DNA of 64,000 nt from Paraspadella gotoi (GCA_051294375.1 CM119263.1:29689517-29753516); one strand, 5' to 3'. Counted from the first letter of the stretch, positions 10,596-21,579 are shown. Notes: generated from the letters alone by a model not told the origin. A program made the numbers and translations.

Positions 10596-10845
10596 CGACG
10601 CGACGACGATGACGACGATGACGACGACGACGACGACGATGATTACGACGATGATGATAAAGACGATAGCGACGATGAAGACGATGACGACGACGACGAT
10701 GAAGACGATGACGACGATCATAGAGACGATGATGATGTTTACGACGACGAAGATGATGACGAGGACGATGACGGCGATGATGATGACATCGATGACAATG
10801 GCAATGTTATCATCGATGATAACGATGAAGACGATAACGAAAATT
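10596..10845. repeat. Imperfect (GAC)n/(GAT)n tract
   Basis: About 80 GAC/GAT triplets with scattered changes. One frame reads as an Asp-rich stretch from an ATG at 10554 to a stop near 10874, and a second frame is open as Met/Thr repeats. Two open frames over the same triplet repeat argue against a gene. Degeneration is mostly GAC to GAT plus a few GAA/AAC. Confidence 0.85.
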
Positions 10846-10894
10846 TGACTAAAGAAAACCTTGGGTTTCTTTGAAACGAAGTTTGGTTCAGCGG

Positions 10895-11095
10895 TGGAGC
10901 GAGGTCAGAGGTCAAAGGTCAAAGGTGAGGGGAGAGAGGGGAGAGAACTGGGGTCAGGTGGGGTCAGGTTGGGTCAAGTTTGGTCAGGATGGGTCAGGTT
11001 GAGTCAGGATGGTTCCGTTTGGTTTAGGGTGGGTTAGGTTGGGTCAAGGTCAGTCAGAGTGGGTCAGGTTGGGTCAGGTTGGGAAGGGAGCGAGA
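10895..11095. repeat. GGGTCAGGTT minisatellite with AGGTCA half-sites
   Basis: GGGTCAGGTTGGGTCAGG-type units of about 10 bases run from about 10946. Just before them (10902-10928), four AGGTCA-like hexamers occur with one-base spacers. Confidence 0.75.
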
Positions 11096-11334
11096 GGAAA
11101 TAAAGGGTTGAGAGTCGAGATGTTGACCGTCGTAAAGGTAAGTTTAATTCGATGGTCGAATCTGGGTAAGGGAAGTGGATAGGGATGAGGTCAGACATTG
11201 GGCATGGGACAAGGGACATGGGACATAGCACGTGGGACACAGACGGTTAGTTGATAACTCTCTCTTTTCCTCTCTTTCTTAACGATTCAGTCCCAACTGT
11301 GAAAAAGGAAGAGTGAGAGAGAGAGAGAGAGAGA

Positions 11335-11485
11335 NNNNNNNNNNNNNNNNNNNNNNNNNNNNNNNNNNNNNNNNNNNNNNNNNNNNNNNNNNNNNNNNNN
11401 NNNNNNNNNNNNNNNNNNNNNNNNNNNNNNNNNNNNNNNNNNNNNNNNNNNNNNNNNNNNNNNNNNNNNNNNNNNNNNNNNNNNN
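11335..11485. other. Assembly gap, 151 N, after (AG)n
   Basis: Preceded by (AG)n at 11313-11334; the true length of the repeat is hidden. Confidence 0.99.
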
Positions 11486-11619
11486 AAGGCTACGTTCGTG
11501 GGTAAATGCAGCTCGCCAGGAAAGAGGTCAGGTAACTGGGCCACATCTATGGTCAGCACCATGAATATTCCATTTCGCCAATTTCAACACCATTTCTCCG
11601 TCGGGAGATTAAAATCTAG

Positions 11620-11815
11620 GATGACGACGACGACGACGACGAAGAAGAAGACGATGATAACGACGACGATGACGACGACGATGATCATGACGACGATAAG
11701 AAAGACAAACACGATGCATGTGATGATAGGGACGACGACGATGGAGATGACGGCGATGACGACGACGACAACGATGACGACGACGATGAGGACGACGACG
11801 ACGACAAACCCAATG
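11620..11815. repeat. Imperfect (GAC)n tract
   Basis: GAC/GAT triplets with interruptions, like the tract at 10596. It ends shortly before the gap at 11876-12024. Confidence 0.85.
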
Positions 11816-12024
11816 ACATCGGCTGAGAATCTATTTTTAGAAGAGTCACATTTGCATTATTGAGCGCGAAATATGNNNNNNNNNNNNNNNNNNNNNNNNN
11901 NNNNNNNNNNNNNNNNNNNNNNNNNNNNNNNNNNNNNNNNNNNNNNNNNNNNNNNNNNNNNNNNNNNNNNNNNNNNNNNNNNNNNNNNNNNNNNNNNNNN
12001 NNNNNNNNNNNNNNNNNNNNNNNN

Positions 12025-12310
12025 GAGACTGAGTGAGAGATTACTATAGCAACATAAAACAGCATTTCAGCGAAACGAAATATTTTAATTCTGATATCAG
12101 CCGATATATATTCGAATATGGGATATAAAAAAGTGGAAGCTTACTTAAAATTCATAAACATTTATTAAATATTAATGTTATTATGAATTCAAACAAAAAA
12201 TGGCAGAAAATGGCCATTAGGAGAAAAAAACATAGAGAAAAAAAATCATCTCATCTTTCAGGATCCAATTTTGGTGAGTTTACTCCATGTTTTCTTTGAC
12301 CTTTTCTTTA
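12025..12310. other. AT-rich unique stretch
   Basis: Nothing recognised. The sequence is AT-rich between a gap and a pyrimidine tract. Confidence 0.5.
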
Positions 12311-13968
12311 TTCAAGTCCAACCTCTCATTTTTTCCCTTTTTTCCTCATTTTTTTCTTCATTTTTTTCCTTTTTCCCCCTTTCTTTTTACTTTTTGCAGC
12401 TTTTTTTTATCTTTTCCTTCTTTTTTCTCCTTTTTCTCCTTTTCCATCCTTTTTTCCTCTTTTTCTTTTCNNNNNNNNNNNNNNNNNNNNNNNNNNNNNN
12501 NNNNNNNNNNNNNNNNNNNNNNNNNNNNNNNNNNNNNNNNNNNNNNNNNNNNNNNNNNNNNNNNNNNNNNNNNNNNNNNNNNNNNNNNNNNNNNNNNNNN
12601 NNNNNNNNNNNNNNNNNNNNNNNNNNNNNNNNNNNNNNNNNNNNNNNNNNNNNNNNNNNNNNNNNNNNNNNNNNNNNNNNNNNNNNNNNNNNNNNNNNNN
12701 NNNNNNNNNNNNNNNNNNNNNNNNNNNNNNNNNNNNNNNNNNNNNNNNNNNNNNNNNNNNNNNNNNNNNNNNNNTTTATCCTTTCTTTTTCCTCCTTTTT
12801 TTCCCCTTTTCCTTATTTTTTTATCCTTTCATTTTTCCATAATTTTCTTTTATGACTTTCGCCATTTTTTTCCCTCTGATTTTCTTCCTTCTTCCTTCCT
12901 CTCCCCCCCCTCCGCCCCCAGTTTTTCTTTTTCTCTCTTTTATCTTTTTCTTTGTCTTTTAATGTCTTTTTTTTCCAAAACTTTTTCTTTTTTTCTCGTT
13001 GCTTTTTTTTATTTTGCTTTCACGAGTTTCGCTTCTACTTTGTTAATTGATTTTTTTGGTTTTATTTGCTTTTTTCTCTCTCTCTCAATTTAAAGTTAAT
13101 TCTTTTTTTATCTTTCCAAATTTACTCTACTTTCTTTCCTTTTTATTTTCCTTCTTAAAACCATTTTTTCGATTTTTCGTTTGTTTTTACAGCAATGTTA
13201 TTTTTGCCTTCTCTTTCTTTACCGCTGTTCCTTCTCTTTTTCTTTTACTTTCTTCCTTTTACTTTTTTTCTTTCCTTTCTTTTTCCTTTTTCATTACACT
13301 TTANNNNNNNNNNTTTACTTTCTTCCTTTGACTTTTTTTCTTTCCTTTCTATTTCCTTTTCCATTTTATTTTCTTTTCATTTTCATTACACTTTACTTTT
13401 TCTTTACTCTTCCCTTTCATTTCCTTTTTATTTCAATTTCCTTTTCCTTTCCCTTTTTCTTACCTTTCTCTATCCTATTCCTTTTCTTTTCCCTTTCTCT
13501 TTCCTTTTACTTTACTCTTCCTTTCCCTTTACTTTTCCTTTCCCCTTTTCCCCTTTCCTTTCCCTTTCATTTTCCTTTTCCTTTCCATTTCCTTTTCCTT
13601 TTCCTTTCTTTTTCCTTTTCGTTTCCTCTTTTTCCCTTTCTTTTTCCCTTTTCTTTCCCCTTTTACCCCTTTCCAATTCCTTATATTTTCCCTTTCTCTT
13701 CCCTTTCTTTTTCTTACCTATTTTTTTCCTTTTCTTTTCCTTTTCTTTTTCCTTTTCCTTTTCTTTTCCCTTTCCCTTTCCTTTCTTTTTCTTTCTTATT
13801 TTTTCACTTTTCATTTCCTTTTCTTTTTCCTTTTCTTTTTCCTTTCTTTTTCCTTTATTTTTATTTCCCTGTCTCTCCTCGTTTTTCTTGTTTCTTCATT
13901 TTTCTTTTTTCTCTTCTTCCATATATTCTAATCTCTTCTATTCCTTTCCTCGCCCTCCCTATCCATCT

Positions 13969-14025
<57 letters not shown>

Positions 14026-14040
14026 CTCTCTCTCTCCTTT
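12311..14040. repeat. 1.7-kb pyrimidine tract (TTTTCC-rich) with gaps
   Basis: Almost pure C/T on the plus strand, dominated by TTTTCC, CCTTTTCC and CTTTCCC words. It ends in (CT)n at 13970-14037 and is broken by N at 12471-12774 and 13304-13313. Long Phe/Ser/Leu frames on the plus strand are repeat translations. ATTACACTTTA recurs on either side of the 10-N gap, at 13294-13303 and 13386-13394. Confidence 0.85.
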
Positions 14041-14104
14041 TTCGTTCTTTTAATCTGCGAAACTTTTCTATTTTCTTCCTTTCGCGTCGGACAAGCGAGG
14101 GACG

Positions 14105-14138
14105 GAGAGAGAGCGAGAGATAGGAAGAGAGAGAGACG

Positions 14139-14176
<38 letters not shown>

Positions 14177-14180
14177 GAAA
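14105..14180. repeat. (AG)n microsatellite, interrupted
   Basis: GAGAGAGAGCGAGAGA then AG units. It follows the CT tract after 65 bases in the opposite strand sense, so the two could pair as a hairpin. Confidence 0.85.
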
Positions 14181-14235
14181 TGGTGAAGAAAGACGAGAAA
14201 AACTGTGAATCGACCAGGAGACGTGAAGCGTTGTC

Positions 14236-14330
14236 CCCGACACGTTGTCACGTTGTCAATTTGTCACGTTGTCAATTTGTCACTTTGTCGATTTGTCACG
14301 TCGTTAATTTGTCACGTCTACTTCTCGTAT
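14236..14330. repeat. 15-bp TTGTCACGTTGTCAA minisatellite
   Basis: TTGTCACGTTGTCAA-type units repeat about six times with variants (TTTGTCACTTTGTCGA, TTTGTCACGTCGTTAA). Confidence 0.8.
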
Positions 14331-14735
14331 TTGCAACTTTTCACGATGTAGTAGAATCGTAAAGCTTAATTAACCGAATATAATAATATCAAAGTTTTAT
14401 TTTTGTCATGTCCTTTCACGTCATCGTTATTTAATCTGGTTAATTTATTCGAATAGGATCGTAGAAATAGGAGCGATAAAATATATAATATAACCTTGTA
14501 CTTTTCACACTTAACGACGAGTAAAAAGAATGTCACGTGAGACATGGAACGGCTCGGTTGATTTTTCACGCTCGAGTGATATCTCCAGTTTTCTCTACGC
14601 CTCGTATCGACAACCAATGGAATCAGGGATAATAAACAAACTAGATCACGTAAAAGATCCCCTTATAAATGATCCAGTTTCAATTAACTCCATTCCAGCT
14701 CCACCATCGACATGCTCCAGTATAAACCGGCTCCA
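14331..14735. other. Unique non-coding stretch
   Basis: AT-rich on the left, mixed on the right. No gene is supported; an open frame at 14530-14742 has no recognisable domain. Confidence 0.45.
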
Positions 14736-14972
14736 GTCGTGACCTCCTCGCGTGGGAAGACACTTTCGTCACGACGACCCGCGCAGGGGCGAGCGAGGGC
14801 GTGGACCGGTCGAGCCAGACCGGGCGTGGGAGGCGAAGGAGGCGGCCATGGGAGTCAATGTTGTTATAGGGCGATAGGGGGCCGGGGGTGAGAGGCGGAG
14901 GTGGGAGGGTGGGGGGCGCAGGTGGTGGTGTGAGGTAGGGGGGTTGAGGGTAGACTGGGTAGTGGAGGTGGT
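14736..14972 (+). other. GC-rich island with G runs (G4-prone)
   Basis: GC-rich against AT-rich surroundings. From 14873 the plus strand has many G3-G6 runs separated by short loops, a pattern able to form G-quadruplexes. CpG is frequent at 14736-14830. It could be a CpG-island-like promoter fragment, but no exon is recognised beside it. Confidence 0.5.
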
Positions 14973-15149
14973 CGAGATAAAAAATGGCGAAGGAAATGAG
15001 ATGAATCGATGAAGTATTGAAATCAAGAAAGGGATTCGAACTGTACAACAAATATTACAGATTATCGATTCACTTAATAAATATGTTATCTCGTCCCAGA
15101 CTTTGGTAATTTAAGATTATTTCGACAGTATTTATTTTTATTTTTCAAC

Positions 15150-15432
15150 AGTGATAAGAAGATGTGATAAGTGATAAGAAGAATGTCACTAAAGATCATT
15201 CTGACATCATAGGCGATAATACTTCTGAGGCTATTAAATATTATTCTAACACCATAGGCATTAAGCTTTCCATTAAATATTATTCTTACACCATAGCTTA
15301 TTAGCTTTCCATTTCATCAAAGATCATTTTGACATCAAAGACGATAAGCTTTCCATGTCATTAAAGATCATTCTGACATCAAAGGCGATAAACTGTCCAC
15401 GTCATTAAAGATCATTCTGCCTTCAATGTCAT
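15150..15432. repeat. 44-bp minisatellite
   Basis: Units of about 44 bases (GTCATTAAAGATCATTCTGA then CATCAAAGGCGATAA and a short tail) repeat about five times. The right two are nearly exact; the left ones diverge. Confidence 0.8.
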
Positions 15433-15472
15433 ATATATATAATATATATATATATAATTATATATCTGATAT
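15433..15472. repeat. (AT)n tract
   Basis: Short AT dinucleotide stretch with interruptions, directly next to the 44-bp repeats. Confidence 0.85.
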
Positions 15473-15591
15473 ATCAGACTCTAAAGCCACGAAATTCTTG
15501 CGGTTAAACGATTTTGAATCTGGAAAACCGAAACAAAATTTGATAAACATTTTTTGACTTCGATTCGATGGGGATTTAGATTTCACCTTTC

Positions 15592-15657
15592 GTCGTCGTC
15601 GTCGTCGTCGTCGTTGTTATTGTCGTTGTCGTTGTTAAAGTCGTCGTCGTCGTCGGC
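15592..15657. repeat. (GTC)n microsatellite
   Basis: About 20 GTC/GTT triplets with interruptions. Confidence 0.9.
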
Positions 15658-16457
15658 GCAACCATGACAGATCATATTTTCCATTCAGCGAATTTCCCTC
15701 GCATTTTTTACACATTTATTCAAAAAAAAATTTCGAGCTATTTTTCATTTCTAATCTTTTAAAATAATATGATCTTTTCTTTCTTTTTACACATATTATT
15801 ATTATTACACTTAACCTTCATTTAAGTAAGTAGATAGGAATTTCAATATGAAACCAAAGTGGGATTTTATTATCAGAAAATAAAGAAGACGAAGCCAATT
15901 TTTATTTTAAAAAAAACTTATTTTCTTTTATTTTATATTCAGCATCTTCTGTTTTTTTCCCAATATTTTTTTTCAAAAAAATGTCTTTTCCTTTTTTTTC
16001 ATTTCCTTTTTCCTCCGTTTTTCCTTTTCCTCCTACGTTTAGACCGAAACTCAATGCTCACGGGTCAAGGGGTCATGTTTGGTCAAATTTTTCATTCATT
16101 TTTTCTTTTTCTCACGTTTTTTCCTTTTTTTTTCAATTTTTCCTTTTTTTTCCCTTTTCATCGAAAACGGGACGAAAAAACATATCAGAATTTAAAAAAG
16201 TAAAATTTTTTTTNNNNNNNNNNNNNNNNNNNNNNNNNNNNNNNNNNNNNNNNNNNNNNNNNNNNNNNNNNNNNNNNNNNNNNNNNNNNNNNNNNNNNNN
16301 NNNNNNNNNNNNNNNNNNNNNNNNNNNNNNNNNNNNNNNNNNNNNNNNNNNNNNNNNNNNNNNNNNNNNNNNNNNNNNNNNNNNNNNNNNNNNNNNNNNN
16401 NNNNNNNNNNNNNNNNNNNNNNNNNNNNNNNNNNNNNNNNNNNNNNNNNNNNNNNNN
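15658..16457. other. T-rich non-coding stretch and gap
   Basis: Poly-T and TTTTCC-rich sequence from 15900 to 16213, then 244 N (16214-16457). No gene seen. Confidence 0.6.
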
Positions 16458-16661
16458 TCCTTCCTCCTAAACAACTTTAAAATCGCATAATATGAGCTGA
16501 TGCCAGAAGGAGGTCGTCTAGTTGTAGTTCATTTATTGATAAATAACATTTCAATAACCTTTTATCACTATTTAAAACTTTATAGAACATTAAGCTCTTT
16601 TTGAATGTTTTTTTCCCTATTATCCTCGCCGTCTTTTCTTTTTAGTTTAACTTCGGCGGCC

Positions 16662-16718
16662 ATCTTGTTTCCTCAGCTTCTTGTTTCCTCTTGTTTCCTT
16701 CTTGTTTCCTCAGCTTCG
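16662..16718. repeat. CTTGTTTCCT minisatellite
   Basis: CTTGTTTCCTCAG and CTTGTTTCCT units, about five copies. Confidence 0.75.
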
Positions 16719-17354
16719 TTCTCGATTCGTAATTGATCAATCAATAAGCTATGAAGGCTGAGTTCTAAAGCGACGAATATAGATGTGAAAAACGCGACAC
16801 GAATAAACAGTAATAGTATTAAGTAATTAACTGTAAAAGTGTCGTTAATCTTTTGCCTTAAATACATAACTAAATATTAAAAAAGAGAATCAGCGTCAAG
16901 TTTTCAATTTTTATTTCTTTTTATTTGATGGAATTTAATTCCATCGCTTTGGTCACGTGACTTCTGGGCGTTGAATGGTGAGGTGTGAACGCAAGAACGT
17001 GATTACTGATCAGTCGTGATCCGTGAAATGTTAACTTTTCTCATTTTTTATATATTTTTATTAGTAAAACTTTTATAGGGCAAGGGAGTTTTTCATTGTT
17101 TTTTTTATATATTTTATGCTAAAGCTTCTGCGGTTTCTGTTCAAGTCTCCTCCATGAAAACCCAAATCCCTGCAACTTTATCTTTCTACCTTTTTCCCGC
17201 ATCATATCGTACCCCATGTTTTTTTCCCTAAATCCTGCTTTTTTTCCTTTGCCATGTTTTTGGAGAAAAACACCTTCAATTTTTGTATATCGCTGCAACG
17301 AAGCAAAAAAAGAAAAAAAACCATGCTGTAGCAATGAATTCGACAGCAGCTGCA
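16719..17354. other. Unique AT-rich stretch
   Basis: Nothing recognised. A small palindrome GGAATTTAATTCC occurs near 16930. Confidence 0.5.
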
Positions 17355-17498
17355 NNNNNNNNNNNNNNNNNNNNNNNNNNNNNNNNNNNNNNNNNNNNNN
17401 NNNNNNNNNNNNNNNNNNNNNNNNNNNNNNNNNNNNNNNNNNNNNNNNNNNNNNNNNNNNNNNNNNNNNNNNNNNNNAGAGAGAGAGAGAGAGAGAGA
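17355..17498. repeat. Gap (123 N) flanked by (AG)n
   Basis: 17355-17477 is N and 17478-17498 is (AG)n. The gap probably hides the rest of a long AG array. Confidence 0.85.
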
Positions 17499-17577
17499 GG
17501 TGCAAAATTAGACTGAAAAGAGAATAAAAACAAGAACTGTAATTCCAATGTGTTGCGCCGCAGTGACCTTATTTTCA

Positions 17578-17625
17578 CGATATGACATGATATGACATGA
17601 CATGAAATGATATGACATGATTAAA
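17578..17625. repeat. ATGAC/ATATG pentamer-decamer repeat
   Basis: GATATGACAT and GACATGA units repeat about five times. Confidence 0.8.
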
Positions 17626-17678
17626 AAACTTTCTTTGCCCGTGTATTTATGAGTTATGACATGCACTGCATCAAAATT

Positions 17679-17937
17679 NNNNNNNNNNNNNNNNNNNNNN
17701 NNNNNNNNNNNNNNNNNNNNNNNNNNNNNNNNNNNNNNNNNNNNNNNNNNNNNNNNNNNNNNNNNNNNNNNNNNNNNNNNNNNNNNNNNNNNNNNNNNNN
17801 NNNNNNNNNNNNNNNNNNNNNNNNNNNNNNNNNNNNNNNNNNNNNNNNNNNNNNNNNNNNNNNNNNNNNNNNNNNNNNNNNNNNNNNNNNNNNNNNNNNN
17901 NNNNNNNNNNNNNNNNNNNNNNNNNNNNNNNNNNNNN
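17679..17937. other. Assembly gap, 259 N
   Basis: Unknown bases; the flanks are unrelated unique sequence. Confidence 0.99.
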
Positions 17938-18055
17938 ACTAAAAAAAGGAGGAAGATGAAAAAATATTAACGATCGTTTTGTAAAGAAGAAAATATGAAT
18001 TAACGTATCGAGGAAATTGATGGATTGAAGACGTGAGGGAGAAGAGATGAGTGAT

Positions 18056-18095
18056 GGAGAGGAGGAGGAGGAGGAGGAGGAGGAGGAGGAGGAAG
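18056..18095. repeat. (GGA)n microsatellite
   Basis: About 12 GAG/GGA triplets. Confidence 0.9.
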
Positions 18096-18195
18096 GGAAC
18101 GAGGGTGATGAAAAATATTGGGAAGGGTGCAGTTTATATTTTGGAATTTTGGAAAATAGCATAAACGACGAAATGGTGGAACCGTGGAAGAAGTA

Positions 18196-18435
18196 GAACT
18201 ATATTTAATACATTCTTTGAGACTTTATACCACTTATTGGAAAGCCAGGTACTCTGGCAGTGAATTAACGAGACTGATGGAAAGCTTGCAGGGCCCTACT
18301 TTGTTATTATCTTGTAAGAGTGTTGGAGATCTTAACAAAACCATAGACGGTCCAAAGTCTGGGGCTAGATAGCTTATTTATTGAATGAACGGATAATAAT
18401 ATTGGTTGTAGCAATTTCTTTAATTAATTAGAAAC
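18196..18435 (+). mobile_element. Interspersed repeat family A, copy 2
   Basis: Longest plus-strand match to the copy at 25690. Shared words in order: ACATTCTTTGA, TTATACCACTT, GAAAGCCAGGTACTCTGG, AGTGAAT, GAAAGCTTGCAGGG, TTATTATCTTGTAAGAGTG, ACCATAGA, AGATAGCTTATTTATTGAA and GGTTGTA.CAATTT. There is no coding capacity. It may be a SINE body or a non-autonomous element; no terminal repeats were found. Confidence 0.75.
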
Positions 18436-18439
18436 GGAA

Positions 18440-18771
18440 TGGGGAAAACGGGACAGAGAAAAAGTGGAGGAAGGACTAAGTAATAAGAAAATAAAGGAAA
18501 GAGCAAAAGGAGCAAAAGAGAAGAGCTGAAAAAGCTGAGAAAGAGAAGAAGTAAAGAGTGTGGAAAAAGAGAAGGAAAGGAGAAAAGAAATGGAGAAAAA
18601 GTAGAGAAAAAGGGGAGGAAGAGAATAAAAAGAGGGAGTGAATGATTTCTAAGAAATGAGGACGAAAAAAAAAAAGATGACAGTCGATCGAAAGAAAAGA
18701 GAAACGATCGGGAGAAGCGAAGCTGAAAATATTAAAATCGCCGATGAAAGGGAGATATTATCTCTCTCTCT
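18440..18771. repeat. Purine-rich AAAGGAGAAAAG tract
   Basis: Purine-rich sequence with AGAGAAGAG and GGAGAAAAG words leading to (CT)n at the gap edge. Confidence 0.65.
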
Positions 18772-19055
18772 NNNNNNNNNNNNNNNNNNNNNNNNNNNNN
18801 NNNNNNNNNNNNNNNNNNNNNNNNNNNNNNNNNNNNNNNNNNNNNNNNNNNNNNNNNNNNNNNNNNNNNNNNNNNNNNNNNNNNNNNNNNNNNNNNNNNN
18901 NNNNNNNNNNNNNNNNNNNNNNNNNNNNNNNNNNNNNNNNNNNNNNNNNNNNNNNNNNNNNNNNNNNNNNNNNNNNNNNNNNNNNNNNNNNNNNNNNNNN
19001 NNNNNNNNNNNNNNNNNNNNNNNNNNNNNNNNNNNNNNNNNNNNNNNNNNNNNNN
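18772..19055. other. Assembly gap, 284 N
   Basis: The left flank is (CT)n, so a microsatellite probably caused the break. Confidence 0.99.
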
Positions 19056-19120
19056 CGTCGACCCAAAATTCGGGGTCACGACTTCGCGATCGACGGAGCG
19101 TGACGAGCGCCATCTATTCG

Positions 19121-19170
19121 CCAGATGCCGAAGACAGATGCGAACGACAGATGCGAACGACAGATGCAGT
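19121..19170. repeat. 15-bp GACAGATGCGAAC repeat
   Basis: AGATGCCGAAGACAGATGCG then two near-exact ACGACAGATGCGA units. Confidence 0.8.
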
Positions 19171-19291
19171 CTAGAAATGCAGTCATACATTATAATAAAA
19201 ATTATACGAACTATGTAGTCTCTTCAGCATTCAAATTGTTGACTTTTAGTTAGTATTATACTTTTGCGACTGTCATCGAATGGCATAGATT

Positions 19292-20225
19292 NNNNNNNNN
19301 NNNNNNNNNNNNNNNNNNNNNNNNNNNNNNNNNNNNNNNNNNNNNNNNNNNNNNNNNNNNNNNNNNNNNNNNNNNNNNNNNNNNNNNNNNNNNNNNNNNN
19401 NNNNNNNNNNNNNNNNNNNNNNNNNNNNNNNNNNNNNNNNNNNNNNNNNNNNNNNNNNNNNNNNNNNNNNNNNNNNNNNNNNNNNNNNNNNNNNNNNNNN
19501 NNNNNNNNNNNNNNNNNNNNNNNNNNNNNNNNNNNNNNNNNNNNNNNNNNNNNNNNNNNNNNNNNNNNNNNNNNNNNNNNNNNNNNNNNNNNNNNNNNNN
19601 NNNNNNNNNNNNNNNNNNNNNNNNNNNNNNNNNNNNNNNNNNNNNNNNNNNNNNNNNNNNNNNNNNNNNNNNNNNNNNNNNNNNNNNNNNNNNNNNNNNN
19701 NNNNNNNNNNNNNNNNNNNNNNNNNNNNNNNNNNNNNNNNNNNNNNNNNNNNNNNNNNNNNNNNNNNNNNNNNNNNNNNNNNNNNNNNNNNNNNNNNNNN
19801 NNNNNNNNNNNNNNNNNNNNNNNNNNNNNNNNNNNNNNNNNNNNNNNNNNNNNNNNNNNNNNNNNNNNNNNNNNNNNNNNNNNNNNNNNNNNNNNNNNNN
19901 NNNNNNNNNNNNNNNNNNNNNNNNNNNNNNNNNNNNNNNNNNNNNNNNNNNNNNNNNNNNNNNNNNNNNNNNNNNNNNNNNNNNNNNNNNNNNNNNNNNN
20001 NNNNNNNNNNNNNNNNNNNNNNNNNNNNNNNNNNNNNNNNNNNNNNNNNNNNNNNNNNNNNNNNNNNNNNNNNNNNNNNNNNNNNNNNNNNNNNNNNNNN
20101 NNNNNNNNNNNNNNNNNNNNNNNNNNNNNNNNNNNNNNNNNNNNNNNNNNNNNNNNNNNNNNNNNNNNNNNNNNNNNNNNNNNNNNNNNNNNNNNNNNNN
20201 NNNNNNNNNNNNNNNNNNNNNNNNN
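19292..20225. other. Assembly gap, 934 N
   Basis: Largest gap in the window; the flanks are AT-rich unique sequence. Confidence 0.99.
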
Positions 20226-20655
20226 AAAGAGTTAGTAAGATAGTTATTTTAACTATAATATAATAATATATAAAATATAATATAACTAATAATTCAATAA
20301 CTAAAGAAATAACTAGAATAACTACATAGAGAAATCGTAATCTAAGAATATTGGTGAACCAAAACGAAAAAAGAACAAAAAGAAGAAAAGTAGGAATGTG
20401 AAAAAAAAAGAAAGAAAGTGAGAAAAAGAATAAAAAAACTTAAAAGTAAAATGAATAACAATTGGGACATGAACGGGACCGAAAAAGGGATAAGGACAAA
20501 GAAAAGGGAAAAAGACAAGAAAAAAGAGGACAAAGATAATGACGGAAAAGCGGACAGTTGAGGGGAAAGAAAAGCTGAAGAGAGATCTTAAAAGTGGAAA
20601 TTTAAAAAAAGGGTAAGAGAAGCAGACGATAAAGCGGACAAAAAAATTGGAGTAG
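20226..20655. other. AT-rich then purine-rich non-coding stretch
   Basis: TAATA/TAACTA-rich to 20340, then AAAGAAAAAG and GGACAAAG words. No gene recognised. Confidence 0.55.
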
Positions 20656-20866
20656 TTTTTTTATACGATTGAAACATTATTTAAAACATTATACAAAAAT
20701 TCATTGATAGAGAAGCGAGGGACTCTAGAGGTTAATAAACTAGAATGTCAGAGAATCTTGTTTGAAAGCTTGCAGTGACCTGCTATTATCCTGTTATTAT
20801 CTTGCAAGAGTGATGGAGGCCTTAAAGTCGGGAGAAAGACAGCTTATTTATTAAACGAATGGATAA
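20656..20866 (+). mobile_element. Interspersed repeat family A, copy 3
   Basis: Shares AACATTAT, TTCATTGATAG.GAAGC, GTGAATAAAC-like, AGAGTCTTG-like, GAAAGCTTGCAG, GACCTGCT, TTATTATCTTG, AAGAGTGATGGAGG and ACAGCTTATTTATT with the other copies. It has a small duplication, CTATTATCCTGTTATTATC. Confidence 0.75.
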
Positions 20867-21042
20867 TTTTTATATTTTTTTGAATAATTTCATGGACAAG
20901 AGAGAGTGGAAAAAGAGGTTTTGTGAAAAGAGTTGAAAAACCTGGAATAAAAATTAGGAGGAGAGAGTCGACAGCACGCTTTTTAATTGAATGGAAAAAC
21001 ATTTTCGATCTGACGTAGCTCAATTCTTTGGCTTTAGTTTAA

Positions 21043-21430
21043 NNNNNNNNNNNNNNNNNNNNNNNNNNNNNNNNNNNNNNNNNNNNNNNNNNNNNNNNNN
21101 NNNNNNNNNNNNNNNNNNNNNNNNNNNNNNNNNNNNNNNNNNNNNNNNNNNNNNNNNNNNNNNNNNNNNNNNNNNNNNNNNNNNNNNNNNNNNNNNNNNN
21201 NNNNNNNNNNNNNNNNNNNNNNNNNNNNNNNNNNNNNNNNNNNNNNNNNNNNNNNNNNNNNNNNNNNNNNNNNNNNNNNNNNNNNNNNNNNNNNNNNNNN
21301 NNNNNNNNNNNNNNNNNNNNNNNNNNNNNNNNNNNNNNNNNNNNNNNNNNNNNNNNNNNNNNNNNNNNNNNNNNNNNNNNNNNNNNNNNNNNNNNNNNNN
21401 NNNNNNNNNNNNNNNNNNNNNNNNNNNNNN
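21043..21430. other. Assembly gap, 388 N
   Basis: The right flank is (GGA)n, so a microsatellite probably caused the break. Confidence 0.99.
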
Positions 21431-21525
21431 GAGGAGGAGGAGGAGGAAGATGACTAAAAGGGCGAGAAGAGGGGAAGGGCAACAAAAGCAATTCAATGAT
21501 AAAAACATCAATCAAATCTGGAAAG

Positions 21526-21526
<1 letters not shown>

Positions 21527-21579
<53 letters not shown>

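Noticed and set aside
10554-10874. Open frame of 106 codons, Asp-rich, starting at an ATG
   Set aside because: It is the imperfect GAC/GAT triplet tract read as codons; a second frame over the same bases is open as Met/Thr repeats, and there is no domain or codon signal.
13181-14208. Overlapping 290- and 337-codon Phe/Ser/Leu frames
   Set aside because: Translation of a pyrimidine tract across N; it looks like a membrane protein but has no complexity.
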